DNA of 64,000 bases. It comes from Azospirillum sp. CAG:239 (GTDB taxonomy: Bacteria; Pseudomonadota; Alphaproteobacteria; RF32; CAG-239). Position 1 is the first letter of the stretch. Each line of letters begins with the position of its first letter. Under the pieces are notes generated by a model that was given only the letters and a program-made list of their open reading frames with translations, was not told the origin of the DNA and ran no database searches. A program made the position numbers and the translations under genes. The stretch spans positions 1 through 64,000 of the forward strand of contig FR885511.1 in NCBI GenBank assembly GCA_000436375.1, read 5' to 3'. Positions 1 through 10,432 of the stretch are shown here, piece by piece.

Positions 1-1068
1 CCGGACAACGACGCCTATTATCGGAGCTGTCGCGAAGACAAAGCGCGCGCCTGCAAGGAAGCCGGTTACGTTCTTTCCTGCGGCGACGGATATATTTTGG
101 ACAACACACAGCTCTGCCCGTATGACAGCTCGTATAAAAAATGCAAGTGCAACCCCTGTGACGACTATGCCTATACTTATGCGCAGGCAACGGCCAGCGG
201 TTATGTGACCGACGGCAGCTGCAACAGCTGCGGCGCAATCCGCTACAAACGCAAAGAAAATCCCTGCTCCGGCTTCAAAACCTGTGACTGCGGCGGCGAA
301 ATCGGGACAAAGACCTGTATCAGCGGTTCAATAACAAAATATCAAGTCTGCAAAGAATGCTGCGACAGCAAGTATCAATATGACTCATCAAACTGTCCTT
401 TGCCTCAAGAACTATCCGGTGGATCCTGTGGCGGAAAATTTGAAAAATGTATAATGCCATTACAATATTTATATTCCGACCACAGTCTGAGTTCGGAAAT
501 TATTCCGTCAAAAACAATTATCGGCATCGCCGTCGATCCGGACAACCGTCTGGCCGTTGCCGTCAGCTATGAAAAAGCCTGCTGGGGCGGTTACGGGATC
601 GATATTCCGACGTTGGAAAATACGCCGTGGGCAGGCGCCGGCGTATATGTCAAAGGAGAAAGAGATTCATACCAAATCCGCGACGGAAAAGAAAATACGC
701 AAAAAATTCTGGCTTACGGCAAGGCAAACAATATCTCTTACCCCGCGGCGGAAGCGGCAAATAAGTATCAGCCCGAAGGCTGTGCTAGCGGCAGCTGGTG
801 CGGCGCCGGAAACTGGTATCTTCCGTCCAATTATCAGGTTTTCGCCTATTTTGACAACCGGGAAACCATCCTTGAAATGCTGGAGGCTATCAATAAACTT
901 CCCGATGACTGGTGGTATACCAGAAGAGATTTCTATACGATTACGTCTAATGAAATTGATGACAAACAATGCGGTTTTATTTATATCAACACCGGCGGAA
1001 TGGCCGGCAGCAGCAAGCAAATATCCGTTGACCAACCTGATGTCATCCTCCCTTTTATCTCTTATTAA
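1..1068 (+). CDS. Cysteine-rich secreted-type protein with C-terminal Lcl/DUF1566-like domain (5' partial)
   Basis: The reading frame is open from the first base, so the N-terminus lies outside the window and 355 residues are visible. The first ~160 visible residues are very rich in cysteine, in CxC, CxxC and CNPC-like spacings resembling imperfect repeats separated by Tyr/Asp/Gly-rich stretches. The last ~190 residues resemble the Lcl/DUF1566 or Fibrobacter paralogous fold: a WYLPS motif near the middle and a short hydrophobic VILPF-type ending. Such proteins are usually exported and surface-associated, with disulfides or bound metal in the repeat part. No substrate can be named. A perfect terminator follows directly. 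The family reading is by eye and only moderately sure; the CDS itself is secure. Confidence 0.7.
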   Translation, partial: PDNDAYYRSCREDKARACKEAGYVLSCGDGYILDNTQLCPYDSSYKKCKCNPCDDYAYTYAQATASGYVTDGSCNSCGAIRYKRKENPCSGFKTCDCGGEIGTKTCISGSITKYQVCKECCDSKYQYDSSNCPLPQELSGGSCGGKFEKCIMPLQYLYSDHSLSSEIIPSKTIIGIAVDPDNRLAVAVSYEKACWGGYGIDIPTLENTPWAGAGVYVKGERDSYQIRDGKENTQKILAYGKANNISYPAAEAANKYQPEGCASGSWCGAGNWYLPSNYQVFAYFDNRETILEMLEAINKLPDDWWYTRRDFYTITSNEIDDKQCGFIYINTGGMAGSSKQISVDQPDVILPFISY

Positions 1069-1070
1069 AA

Positions 1071-1101
1071 CCAAAACCCCGTCGGCAAGGCGGGGTTTTG
1101 G
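1071..1101. terminator. Bidirectional intrinsic terminator
   Basis: An 11-bp perfect stem (CCAAAACCCCG / CGGGGTTTTGG) with a 9-nt loop lies between the two converging stop codons. T-rich bases follow the stem on both strands, so it can end both the Cys-rich protein mRNA and the gyrB mRNA. Confidence 0.9.
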
Positions 1102-1117
1102 TTTAGAGTGCGGAAGA

Positions 1118-3629
<2,512 letters not shown>

Positions 3630-3702
3630 GAGAATATTCGGTTTTATCCTATGTTTTGAACAGAAAAAAAGATGATTTCCAGATAAATTAGACAAAACAA
3701 TA

Positions 3703-3731
3703 TAGACAAAAAAGCAAATCCATGGTATAGT
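3703..3731 (+). promoter_or_regulatory. Predicted sigma70 promoter of the archaemetzincin-like gene
   Basis: TAGACA, a 17-bp spacer, then TATAGT, ending about 40 bp before the start codon at 3772. It is divergent from the gyrB promoter, and both lie in a 211-bp AT-rich gap. Confidence 0.55.
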
Positions 3732-3771
3732 CTGGAAATGTTGTAAAAATCAGCCTGAAGAAAGCAAAAAA

Positions 3772-6024
3772 ATGGCCAAAAAAATCGTTATCGAAAATCA
3801 GCGCGGCGTTCCTCCCGAATTTAACCTGTGGACAATGGAAGCGGTTGAGGAAATGCTCGAGCTGTTTCCGGAATTTAAAGACAAATTTGCCGTTGAAGCC
3901 CGCGGCAACTACAGGCCGCAGGGCAGCGAAATTGACCGGGACGCGTTTGAAAACATCCCCGATGACGAAAAGGACCTTTATGTCCGGCTCCCCTCCGGAA
4001 AATATCTGGTTCCCTACGCTTCAACCGACTGGTACATTGAGCGCGCCAAACAGCTTTCCGGCAACAACGGCTTTGATTCGGAAAAACTGGTCAAGCTCAG
4101 AGCCGACGCCAACGACGGCGAAAATCCGCTGAGCATTACACTGACCGTTGACGCCTTTGCGCCGGCCTGCACCGGTTACGGCGTGCAGAATCTGGGGCTC
4201 GGAATTTCGGTAAAAGACTTTGACGAAAGCCGGAAAGACCTGTTTAAAAACATTGTCAAACATGAATTGGGGCACGTTTTCCGCGCCACATACAACGGCA
4301 GAGACCATATTGTCGAACAGAACGGGCAACACTGCACCAACGCCGGCTGCCTGATGGACGCGGCGCCGATTAACATTAACCATCCGTTCGACAAGCCATT
4401 TTGCGACGAATGCATGGAAGCCATGCGCGAAAATCTCCAACAGCTGCTGGAAAACGAAAATTCGCTGAACATCGGCAACAATAGCGCCGAAGAAAGCAAC
4501 CATATCGATTCAGCATGGAAAAAGCCGCTGCGCGCATTCTATACGCGAGCCGCCGCCGACAAAGGACTTTACTATACCGAAAACATCGCGGCAAAAAACT
4601 TTCAGGCTCAGCTTAAAGCCGGCGACGGTTCGGTTACCAATATCGAAGCTTCGGCAATCAACAACCTTTCGCTTTCGTCCGTCGACAAGAACGGCAACAG
4701 CCGGGTTCCCAATCAGGAACATTTTGACGATCTGGTCAAATTTGCCCGCAAAAACAATATGTCCGCCATCCGGCTGGCAGACATCAAAACGCCGGAATTT
4801 CGCGCCAGAATGGTTCTGGCCTGCCTGAACGCCAATCCGCCGATGAAAATCGTCAATATGCCGGAACTGAACGAAGGCTTTTTCCGCGGCGTTACCGCGG
4901 ACACAAGGCAGAAAATCGAAGCCCTGAGCCAAGCGCAAAACCAATCGCAGAACAACAATCCGTCAAGCAACACTTCCGCCGGCAGCAAGCCTTACGTCAT
5001 CAGCCGCAACAAGACGATTGTCCGTCTGGAACAAAAGGAAAAGCTCGGCAGGCTGGCACCGCGGGAAGAAAAAATGCTTAACTATGCGCGGCAGCAGAAA
5101 AAATCCGAAGAGGAATACGAGGCTGCCGTTCAGCGCACCGGAAATGACATTGACCCGCGCACGGCCGAGCATTGCGCCCGTACCGGCCTGCCAGCGCAAA
5201 ACTACTATTACAGCAGCAAAAGCCGCAAAAACGCCGCGGCATGGAAGCTGCATCTGGACGTTATGCCCAACCGCAGCGATCCGACCACCAAAGCAGTTTC
5301 CGAAATGCTGGAAAAGCTCGACGTCGAGCACAAAATCTATCACGGCGGCGAAAACGGCAAGGGAATGACGATTTATGTCGGCGGTTATGACGATGCCAAG
5401 CGTTTGAGCCGCGAAATCAACCTGCGCTTCGGCAAAGACATTGCCGAACCGCCGGTTTATACCGATCAGGCCGGCTCGGAAACAATGTTCAATCGCGTGG
5501 TCAGCGGCCGCTTTTATTTGCAGGGACTGTTTGAGGTTCAGTATCCGCACGGCACGGCAGCAGGCATTTGCCCGGCCAGTTACGGCAGTCTCAGCGACGC
5601 CAAAAACGAATCGTTTATTTTTGCGCTGGCGATGAAAGAGAACATTCTGCCGGCCGGAACAACGGCTGACCAGTGTTTCGGGTTAAGCGGCCGTCTTGAC
5701 TTTGAGAAAAAATACGTTTTTGACGGACTGGAAGCCTACTGCGCGCACAAGCTTTATGCCAGACATGCAGGCAGCTATTACAACGGCAAAAATCCGGACT
5801 TGTATGAACAGAAAATATTTGAGGGCATCATTCCCGAAGCGGGAAGTGCCGAAAGAGCCAAGTGGGACGCGATTGCCGACCGTTTTGAACGGCATATCAG
5901 TCAGGAGTATCCTCGCGGCATTACGGCTATGCAACAACTGTCCGCCGGTTATACGCCGATTGACTTTTCAAAGCTGCCGCCGGTGGCAGCGCGCCAAAAC
6001 AACAACGGCAACAGTCGCCCCTGA
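3772..6024 (+). CDS. Archaemetzincin-like zinc metalloprotease domain protein, 750 aa, unknown role
   Basis: An N-terminal region contains a putative zinc protease site: HELGH at residues 164-168, then His187-Cys188, Cys193-Leu-Met195 and CDEC at 211-214. The order HExxH ... C-x4-C-x-M ... C-x2-C matches archaemetzincins, with an enlarged insert between HELGH and the first cysteine. The middle (about 245-420) is helical and Asn/Lys-rich and ends in a Gln/Asn/Ser linker. A second globular part (about 485-745) opens with WKLHLDV and carries GKGMTIYVGG and DDAKRLSREI; this pattern faintly recalls OspF/LanKC phosphothreonine-lyase domains, which is a guess. There is no signal peptide. The gene is alone, with its own promoter and terminator. 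The function, and whether it is an effector, is unknown. Confidence 0.75.
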   Translation: MAKKIVIENQRGVPPEFNLWTMEAVEEMLELFPEFKDKFAVEARGNYRPQGSEIDRDAFENIPDDEKDLYVRLPSGKYLVPYASTDWYIERAKQLSGNNGFDSEKLVKLRADANDGENPLSITLTVDAFAPACTGYGVQNLGLGISVKDFDESRKDLFKNIVKHELGHVFRATYNGRDHIVEQNGQHCTNAGCLMDAAPININHPFDKPFCDECMEAMRENLQQLLENENSLNIGNNSAEESNHIDSAWKKPLRAFYTRAAADKGLYYTENIAAKNFQAQLKAGDGSVTNIEASAINNLSLSSVDKNGNSRVPNQEHFDDLVKFARKNNMSAIRLADIKTPEFRARMVLACLNANPPMKIVNMPELNEGFFRGVTADTRQKIEALSQAQNQSQNNNPSSNTSAGSKPYVISRNKTIVRLEQKEKLGRLAPREEKMLNYARQQKKSEEEYEAAVQRTGNDIDPRTAEHCARTGLPAQNYYYSSKSRKNAAAWKLHLDVMPNRSDPTTKAVSEMLEKLDVEHKIYHGGENGKGMTIYVGGYDDAKRLSREINLRFGKDIAEPPVYTDQAGSETMFNRVVSGRFYLQGLFEVQYPHGTAAGICPASYGSLSDAKNESFIFALAMKENILPAGTTADQCFGLSGRLDFEKKYVFDGLEAYCAHKLYARHAGSYYNGKNPDLYEQKIFEGIIPEAGSAERAKWDAIADRFERHISQEYPRGITAMQQLSAGYTPIDFSKLPPVAARQNNNGNSRP

Positions 6025-6030
6025 AAACGA

Positions 6031-6056
6031 AAAGCTCCCGTCGGGGAGCTTTTTTT
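6031..6056 (+). terminator. Intrinsic terminator after the metalloprotease-like gene
   Basis: A 9-bp stem AAAGCTCCC / GGGAGCTTT with a four-base loop, followed by a run of T. It starts six bases after the stop codon. Confidence 0.9.
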
Positions 6057-6063
6057 GAACCTT

Positions 6064-6297
6064 TCAGTCGACCAGTTCTATTTTCATGCGCTTGTTCAGG
6101 CAGAAACAAACGTTGTTTATCTCGCCCAGAAAGCGCCGTTGACCGTTTAAATGCTCTTCAACGACATGCAGCGGTATCTCGCTTTGCGCGCTGAACTCTT
6201 CCGGCGTCAGCTTCAGTTCCGCCAAAGCCCGGCGGAAACTTTCGCTGTATTCCGAACGCAGCCGCCGCAAATTCTGTCTTCTGATTTTATTTTCCAT
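6064..6297 (-). CDS. Small XRE-like helix-turn-helix protein, 77 aa
   Basis: A 77-residue protein. Residues 24-68 look like a Cro/C1-type helix-turn-helix: a LKLTPEEFSAQSEIP turn followed by HVVEEHLNGQRRF as the recognition-helix region. The N-terminus is strongly basic. It is probably a DNA-binding regulator, though the target is unknown. The start at 6297 has a good AAAGGAGG ribosome-binding site eight bases upstream. The gene lies directly behind a structured leader that ends in an intrinsic terminator (6324-6354), so its expression may depend on read-through of that terminator. Confidence 0.7.
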   Translation of the reverse strand: MENKIRRQNLRRLRSEYSESFRRALAELKLTPEEFSAQSEIPLHVVEEHLNGQRRFLGEINNVCFCLNKRMKIELVD

Positions 6298-6323
6298 AGC
6301 TTCCTCCTTTGCAAGGTTTTGTT

Positions 6324-6354
6324 AAAAACAAAACCGCTCCCAAAATGAGAGCGG
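6324..6354 (-). terminator. Intrinsic terminator of the structured leader/sRNA
   Basis: On the minus strand: CCGCTC, a nine-base loop, GAGCGG, then TTTTGTTTTT. It lies 27 bases upstream of the HTH gene start. A second hairpin (GGTTTTGTT / AACAAAACC, 6315-6335) begins within the T tract. Confidence 0.85.
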
Positions 6355-6500
6355 AGGAGTTCGAAACTGTATAGAGACAGTACGCTTATTCGTCCGCAAA
6401 AGCGGCTTATTTCGCGTCATCCTCCACAGATGGAGGTTATAATCAGTTCTCTTTGAGGAGTTTCGACACTCCGCCGCCGGACTAACCGTTTCCTTTGGCA
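6324..6500 (-). ncRNA. Structured small RNA or attenuator leader upstream of the HTH gene
   Basis: A ~177-nt minus-strand transcript is bounded by a near-consensus promoter and an intrinsic terminator. Visible pairings are a long-range closing stem (GCGGAG at 6469-6474 with CTCCGC at 6351-6356; TCGAAAC at 6460-6466 with GTTTCGA at 6361-6367) and local hairpins CCTCCA/TGGAGG, CCGC-UUUU-GCGG inside ACGC/GCGU, and ACTGT/ACAGT. The 3' strand of the closing stem overlaps the 5' strand of the terminator, so the two structures exclude each other, as in riboswitches and attenuators. A stand-alone sRNA (6S-sized) is the alternative. I do not recognise the class. Confidence 0.55.
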
Positions 6501-6506
6501 GAGATG

Positions 6507-6534
6507 ATTATAAAAGTTAAATCCTAATTTTCAA
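6507..6534 (-). promoter_or_regulatory. Near-consensus sigma70 promoter of the structured RNA
   Basis: TTGAAA, a 16-bp spacer, then a perfect TATAAT on the minus strand. The predicted start is near 6500. It sits just after the end of the upstream gene (6544), so the RNA has its own transcription unit. Confidence 0.7.
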
Positions 6535-6543
6535 TGAAGATTT

Positions 6544-7344
6544 TTATCTTTCGCGGCCGTTGTCGCGGTCGTCGTATTCCAACAGGCGGGCGATGTCGTT
6601 TTCGATCTGGCGGTCAATCTGCCGGTTTTGCGGCTGCGGCCGATACTGCCCGGTTGACGAAATCAGCCGGTCTATCAGCGCCAGCGGATCTTGTCCGGCC
6701 AACAGCTGCCGTTTGGACACTTCGGCAGCCAGCGACTGCACCAGCGCATTACGCAGGGCTTCCTGTGCATTTTCGCGGCGTTTTTCTTCTTTTTCGTGTT
6801 CTTTTTCGGTATATTTGCGATGAAAGCGGGCAAACTCGTAAATCGGATCGCCGCCGGCGCGATAAGAATCCAACCCGACCAGATTGGTTTTGTTGTCAAT
6901 CAGCGCCTTTATGCCCAAACCGGCATTGTCGCGATATATCATCCAGTCGTTGATTATTTCGGGATAAAGACTTTCCTGAACCTGATATGGCGGAAGTTCG
7001 CCAAAGCCCAGAACCTTGGTTTGCTCTCCCTGCATGTAAACGGTAACGTTTTCGGCAAAATATTCCTTGTTTTCAATGCGACGGCGGGACGGGTCGGTCA
7101 GTGCCCGGCTGAGCAGCAGGGCAACCAGCGCGGCTTTCAGCTCCTGATTGCTTTTGTAGTTTATTTTGCGCGGGTCATATACGACTTCGGTATCGTTCAA
7201 AACCTGATTGACGCAATAGCGGTTCAGGTTTTGCAGCGCGGCAAGCTGCTCCGGTTCCAGCGGGATTTCCGAAACTATTTCGGCTTCCGCGGCACGGCGG
7301 ATAAGGCTGCGGATTATTTTCTGAAATTTCTGGTTGACGTCCAT
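6544..7344 (-). CDS. Unrecognised protein, 266 aa
   Basis: No family recognised. The N-terminal ~190 residues look globular (mixed helix and strand, with several Tyr/Pro positions in the 120-150 region). Residues ~175-205 are a highly charged Lys/Glu/Arg helix, and the tail is Gln/Arg-rich and probably disordered. There is no signal peptide or membrane segment. The ATG at 7344 is preferred over a TTG one codon upstream because GGAG lies eight bases before the ATG. It is the last gene of the leftward gpmI-envC-ctpA-yibQ-rppH run, 71 bp after rppH, so it may be co-transcribed with them. Confidence 0.6.
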   Translation of the reverse strand: MDVNQKFQKIIRSLIRRAAEAEIVSEIPLEPEQLAALQNLNRYCVNQVLNDTEVVYDPRKINYKSNQELKAALVALLLSRALTDPSRRRIENKEYFAENVTVYMQGEQTKVLGFGELPPYQVQESLYPEIINDWMIYRDNAGLGIKALIDNKTNLVGLDSYRAGGDPIYEFARFHRKYTEKEHEKEEKRRENAQEALRNALVQSLAAEVSKRQLLAGQDPLALIDRLISSTGQYRPQPQNRQIDRQIENDIARLLEYDDRDNGRER

Positions 7345-7415
7345 CAAACCGGCTCCGAATATTCAATCGTTATGCGGGAGTATAGCATGTTTTGCGGTTT
7401 TGCGCCACAGAAAAT

Positions 7416-7883
7416 TCAGCCGATAAAAGGTTTAAAAGCGGCTGCCATTTTCTTATAGGCGTCTTTTTTGAAATCGACGGCCCTTTTGACCGCTTCGTCC
7501 AGCGTTACCCATTCGTATTTGCGGAATTCCGGCTCGGCCGTATCAAGGTTGATTTCGGATTCTTCGCCGACAAAACGAAACAGGCTCCAATACAAATCCT
7601 GACCCGGATTGTAAATTCCGCGTTTTTTTCTTTTTTCCAGAATGAAATCGGGAAAAGTGTAACGTATGCCTTCCTCCATGGCCGTAACAAACTGAACCGA
7701 CCTGACCGACGTTTCTTCATAAAGCTCGCGACGCGCGGCATCGACAGCTGTTTCGCCGGCCTCGACGCCGCCCTGCGGAAACTGCCAGTCATCATGTTGC
7801 AAATCGTTGCGGGCACAGACCAGCACCCGGCCGGAATCGTTAAACAAAACGGCCGCGGCACATTTGCGATAGGGATATTCCAT
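7416..7883 (-). CDS. rppH: RNA pyrophosphohydrolase (Nudix)
   Basis: Removes pyrophosphate from 5'-triphosphate RNA ends, the first step of 5'-dependent mRNA decay. The Nudix box is at residues 38-60 (GGVEAGET...RRELYEET). The DDWQFPQGG lead-in and the tail of about 155 residues match the RppH/NudH (IalA) family rather than nucleotide-diphosphate Nudix enzymes. A good AGGTG ribosome-binding site precedes the start. It lies 41 bp after the divergent polysaccharide deacetylase gene, a linkage common in alphaproteobacteria. Confidence 0.92.
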   Translation of the reverse strand: MEYPYRKCAAAVLFNDSGRVLVCARNDLQHDDWQFPQGGVEAGETAVDAARRELYEETSVRSVQFVTAMEEGIRYTFPDFILEKRKKRGIYNPGQDLYWSLFRFVGEESEINLDTAEPEFRKYEWVTLDEAVKRAVDFKKDAYKKMAAAFKPFIG

Positions 7884-7924
7884 TGTTCACCTCTCCGAAC
7901 AGACATATAAGCGCCGGACGGCGT

Positions 7925-9097
7925 TTATTCAATAACCGTATTTGACAGCGGCACCGGCGCAAACGGACGCTCCGGCATGGCAATGTTCTGCGCGCGCATC
8001 TCATCGTAACTGAGCTGCGGCGAAAAGCTGTCCAGCCAGCGGCGGATTTCCAGAACGACGACCGGCTTGGGCTCTGCAACCACGACGACCTGACCGTTGT
8101 TGCGGGCAAAACGCTCGGCGGCGGCCAGTTTGTCGCGAATGTCGTCCGGGCGGAAAGAACCGTCGATAACAATGTCGGCCGTTCCGCGCGCCAAGCCGTC
8201 AACCTTTATCAAATCGACGGTTTCCTCGCCGGAAGCGTTAACCAGCAGGAGTCCTCGGCGTCCGACTTCCTGCAAGACCTTTTCCAGATGTCCCATGCTG
8301 TCGACACCGGCATCGCCTCCGGCAACCAGCATGCCGCCCAGCGGCGCACCGACCGACAAAGACTCCCTGACGCGGCGGATAAGCTCTTCGGGACTGGAGG
8401 TTATGTCCATTGACAAAGGACCGCTGTCGGCACTGAGATAATCTTTGGACGGCAACAGCAAATCCATATAGGTTTCATGTCCGGCGGAACGGGCTTCCTT
8501 TACCTGATTGCCGACATCCGGCGCATAAGGCGAAAAAGAAAAGGAAACTTCCGGCGGCAGGCCGTTCATAATGGCCTGGGCGCCGGTTTTGTCAATGCCG
8601 AAATTTTTGAAAACGACGGCAACCCGGAAGAAGTTCGGTTGAACGCGCACCTTGCGGCCGTATTCGCTCCAGGGTTTCCGCAGGCCGTCGGTTTTGGGCA
8701 GCTGAAAATCGCCCTCCTTCTCAACCAGCGCCGCATCGGATTCAATATTTTTCAGAGGTTCGGCATCTTCAACCGGTTTCAGCTTAATCAGCAGCGGCAT
8801 ATTGCTCAGAACCCGCTGCTGGGGCGTCATATCGTCATCGGCCGACTGCTTTCCCGGTGCCGAGGCTTCCCGGCGCTGCCTTTCTTCCTTCAATTCCTGC
8901 GGGCTTTTTTTGTCCGGCAGCGTAATCACATATTTCGGCGATTTGTTGCCTTCTTCGAACATCATTTCCTCGACCTTGTTGCGATATTTCGGCTCGCTGC
9001 GCTTAACCGCCGAGAAATAACCGGCGGCGACAACAACCGCCAGCGCGGCAACCGCCGCCAGAATAATCCCCTGCTGTTGTTTTAAGGTCTTGAGCAA
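7925..9097 (-). CDS. Divergent polysaccharide deacetylase family protein (YibQ/DUF610)
   Basis: A single N-terminal membrane segment (about residues 10-27) anchors a periplasmic domain. A charged linker is followed, from about residue 150, by a deacetylase-like fold containing VAVVFKNFGID and SPYAPDVGNQV. The family is usually catalytically divergent, and its role is envelope-related. The start is TTG at 9097: no ATG exists near the N-terminus, and AAGGA lies seven bases upstream. It sits 14 bp after ctpA, in the envC-ctpA-yibQ order typical of proteobacteria. 390 residues. Confidence 0.85.
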   Translation of the reverse strand: MLKTLKQQQGIILAAVAALAVVVAAGYFSAVKRSEPKYRNKVEEMMFEEGNKSPKYVITLPDKKSPQELKEERQRREASAPGKQSADDDMTPQQRVLSNMPLLIKLKPVEDAEPLKNIESDAALVEKEGDFQLPKTDGLRKPWSEYGRKVRVQPNFFRVAVVFKNFGIDKTGAQAIMNGLPPEVSFSFSPYAPDVGNQVKEARSAGHETYMDLLLPSKDYLSADSGPLSMDITSSPEELIRRVRESLSVGAPLGGMLVAGGDAGVDSMGHLEKVLQEVGRRGLLLVNASGEETVDLIKVDGLARGTADIVIDGSFRPDDIRDKLAAAERFARNNGQVVVVAEPKPVVVLEIRRWLDSFSPQLSYDEMRAQNIAMPERPFAPVPLSNTVIE

Positions 9098-9111
9098 AAC
9101 AAAGTCCTTTC

Positions 9112-10410
9112 TTATTTTCCGCTGTCGTTCTCAGAATACAGTTTAAGCGCTTTGACCATATCTATCGCACGGAGCAGCTGGTAGTCGCTTAAATCTTCCG
9201 GGCTGAGCCGCCTGTCCTTTTCGGCTTTCTTTTCTTCCGCCGTTTCATTCTTGAGAGCGCCTTTCAATTCGGCTTCAGTCATACCGAAACCGCCGCTTTC
9301 GACAACCTCAAGCTTGGCCTGCTTGACTTCGATGTCCGGTTCTATGCCCTTGGCCTGAATCGAACGGCCTGACGGCGTATAGTAACGGGCCGTGGTCAGG
9401 CGCATGGCTCCGTATTTGCCAAGCGGGATAACCGTCTGAACCGAACCTTTGCCGAAAGATTTTTCACCCATGACAATGGCGCGGTGATGGTCCTGAAGCG
9501 CGCCGGCGACAATTTCGGAGGCCGAAGCGGAACCTTCGTTAATCAGAACGACAATCGGCAGGCCTTTGACGATGTCGCCTTTTTCGGCGGTGTATTTAAT
9601 CGTGTCGCTTTCATTGCGGGAACGGGTAGAAACGATTTCGCCCTTGTCCAAAAACAGGTCGGAAACGCTGACCGCCTGGTCAAGCAGACCCCCGGGGTTG
9701 TTGCGGACGTCGAGAACAACGCCGGCCAGTTTGCCGTCGGTTTTCTTGCGGGCATCTTTGACCGCTTTTTCAATCATCTTATCAATATTTTCCGAAAAAG
9801 AGGAAACGCGGATATAAGCAACGTCGCCGCTCTTGACTTCGCTCTTGACGGACTGGATTTTGATTTCCTCGCGTTTGAGAGTAACGTCAAAAGGCTTTTC
9901 GTTGGCACGGCGAATGGTCAGTTTGACTTTGGTGCCGACCTTGCCGCGCATTTTGTCGACGGCTTCGTTCAGGGTAAGTCCCATAACCTGTTCGCCGTCA
10001 ATGCTGGTAATGTAATCGCCGGGTTTCAATCCCGCCTTGGCGGCCGGTGTGTCGTCAATCGGCGAAACAACCTTGACGACGCTGTTTTCCATGGTAACTT
10101 CTATGCCCAAACCGCCGAATTTTCCGGAAGTCTGCTCGCTCATGTATTTGAAGCTCTGTTCGTCGAGATAGCTGGAATGGGGATCCAACGAAACCAGCAT
10201 GCCGTTAATTGCTGACTCAATCAGTTTCCGGTCCGAAACTTCTTCAACATATGAGATTTTGGCTCTTTCCATAACTTCGCCGAACAGGTTGAGCAGCTCA
10301 TAGGTGTCGGCGTCTTCCTTATCCTGATTTTTCGGCGTGGCCGCCTGAAGCGGCGAAGCCAGCATTACACTAAACATAACGGCACTTAAAAATGATAATT
10401 TGGTGTTCAT
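9112..10410 (-). CDS. ctpA: Carboxyl-terminal processing protease (S41 family)
   Basis: A periplasmic serine protease that cleaves C-termini of envelope substrates, often peptidoglycan hydrolases. There is a signal peptide in the first 23 residues (MNTKLSFLSAVMF...PLQA), a PDZ domain about residues 80-170, and the S41 catalytic core with SASASE near residue 295 and KSFGKGS about 25 residues later, giving the Ser-Lys dyad. The ATG at 10410 is chosen over an upstream TTG (10443) because it begins a clean signal peptide and has AGGA upstream; the TTG would overlap the envC stop. Pairing with the hydrolase activator EnvC suggests joint control of septal peptidoglycan turnover. Confidence 0.93.
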   Translation of the reverse strand: MNTKLSFLSAVMFSVMLASPLQAATPKNQDKEDADTYELLNLFGEVMERAKISYVEEVSDRKLIESAINGMLVSLDPHSSYLDEQSFKYMSEQTSGKFGGLGIEVTMENSVVKVVSPIDDTPAAKAGLKPGDYITSIDGEQVMGLTLNEAVDKMRGKVGTKVKLTIRRANEKPFDVTLKREEIKIQSVKSEVKSGDVAYIRVSSFSENIDKMIEKAVKDARKKTDGKLAGVVLDVRNNPGGLLDQAVSVSDLFLDKGEIVSTRSRNESDTIKYTAEKGDIVKGLPIVVLINEGSASASEIVAGALQDHHRAIVMGEKSFGKGSVQTVIPLGKYGAMRLTTARYYTPSGRSIQAKGIEPDIEVKQAKLEVVESGGFGMTEAELKGALKNETAEEKKAEKDRRLSPEDLSDYQLLRAIDMVKALKLYSENDSGK

Positions 10411-10432
10411 TGTTTTTCCATTCCTAAAAAAC

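Noticed and set aside
6330-6430. Short minus-strand frame within the structured RNA, starting at GGAGGATG
   Set aside because: The GGAGG is too close to the ATG, and the frame reads through both stem strands and the terminator. Structure explains the sequence better than coding.
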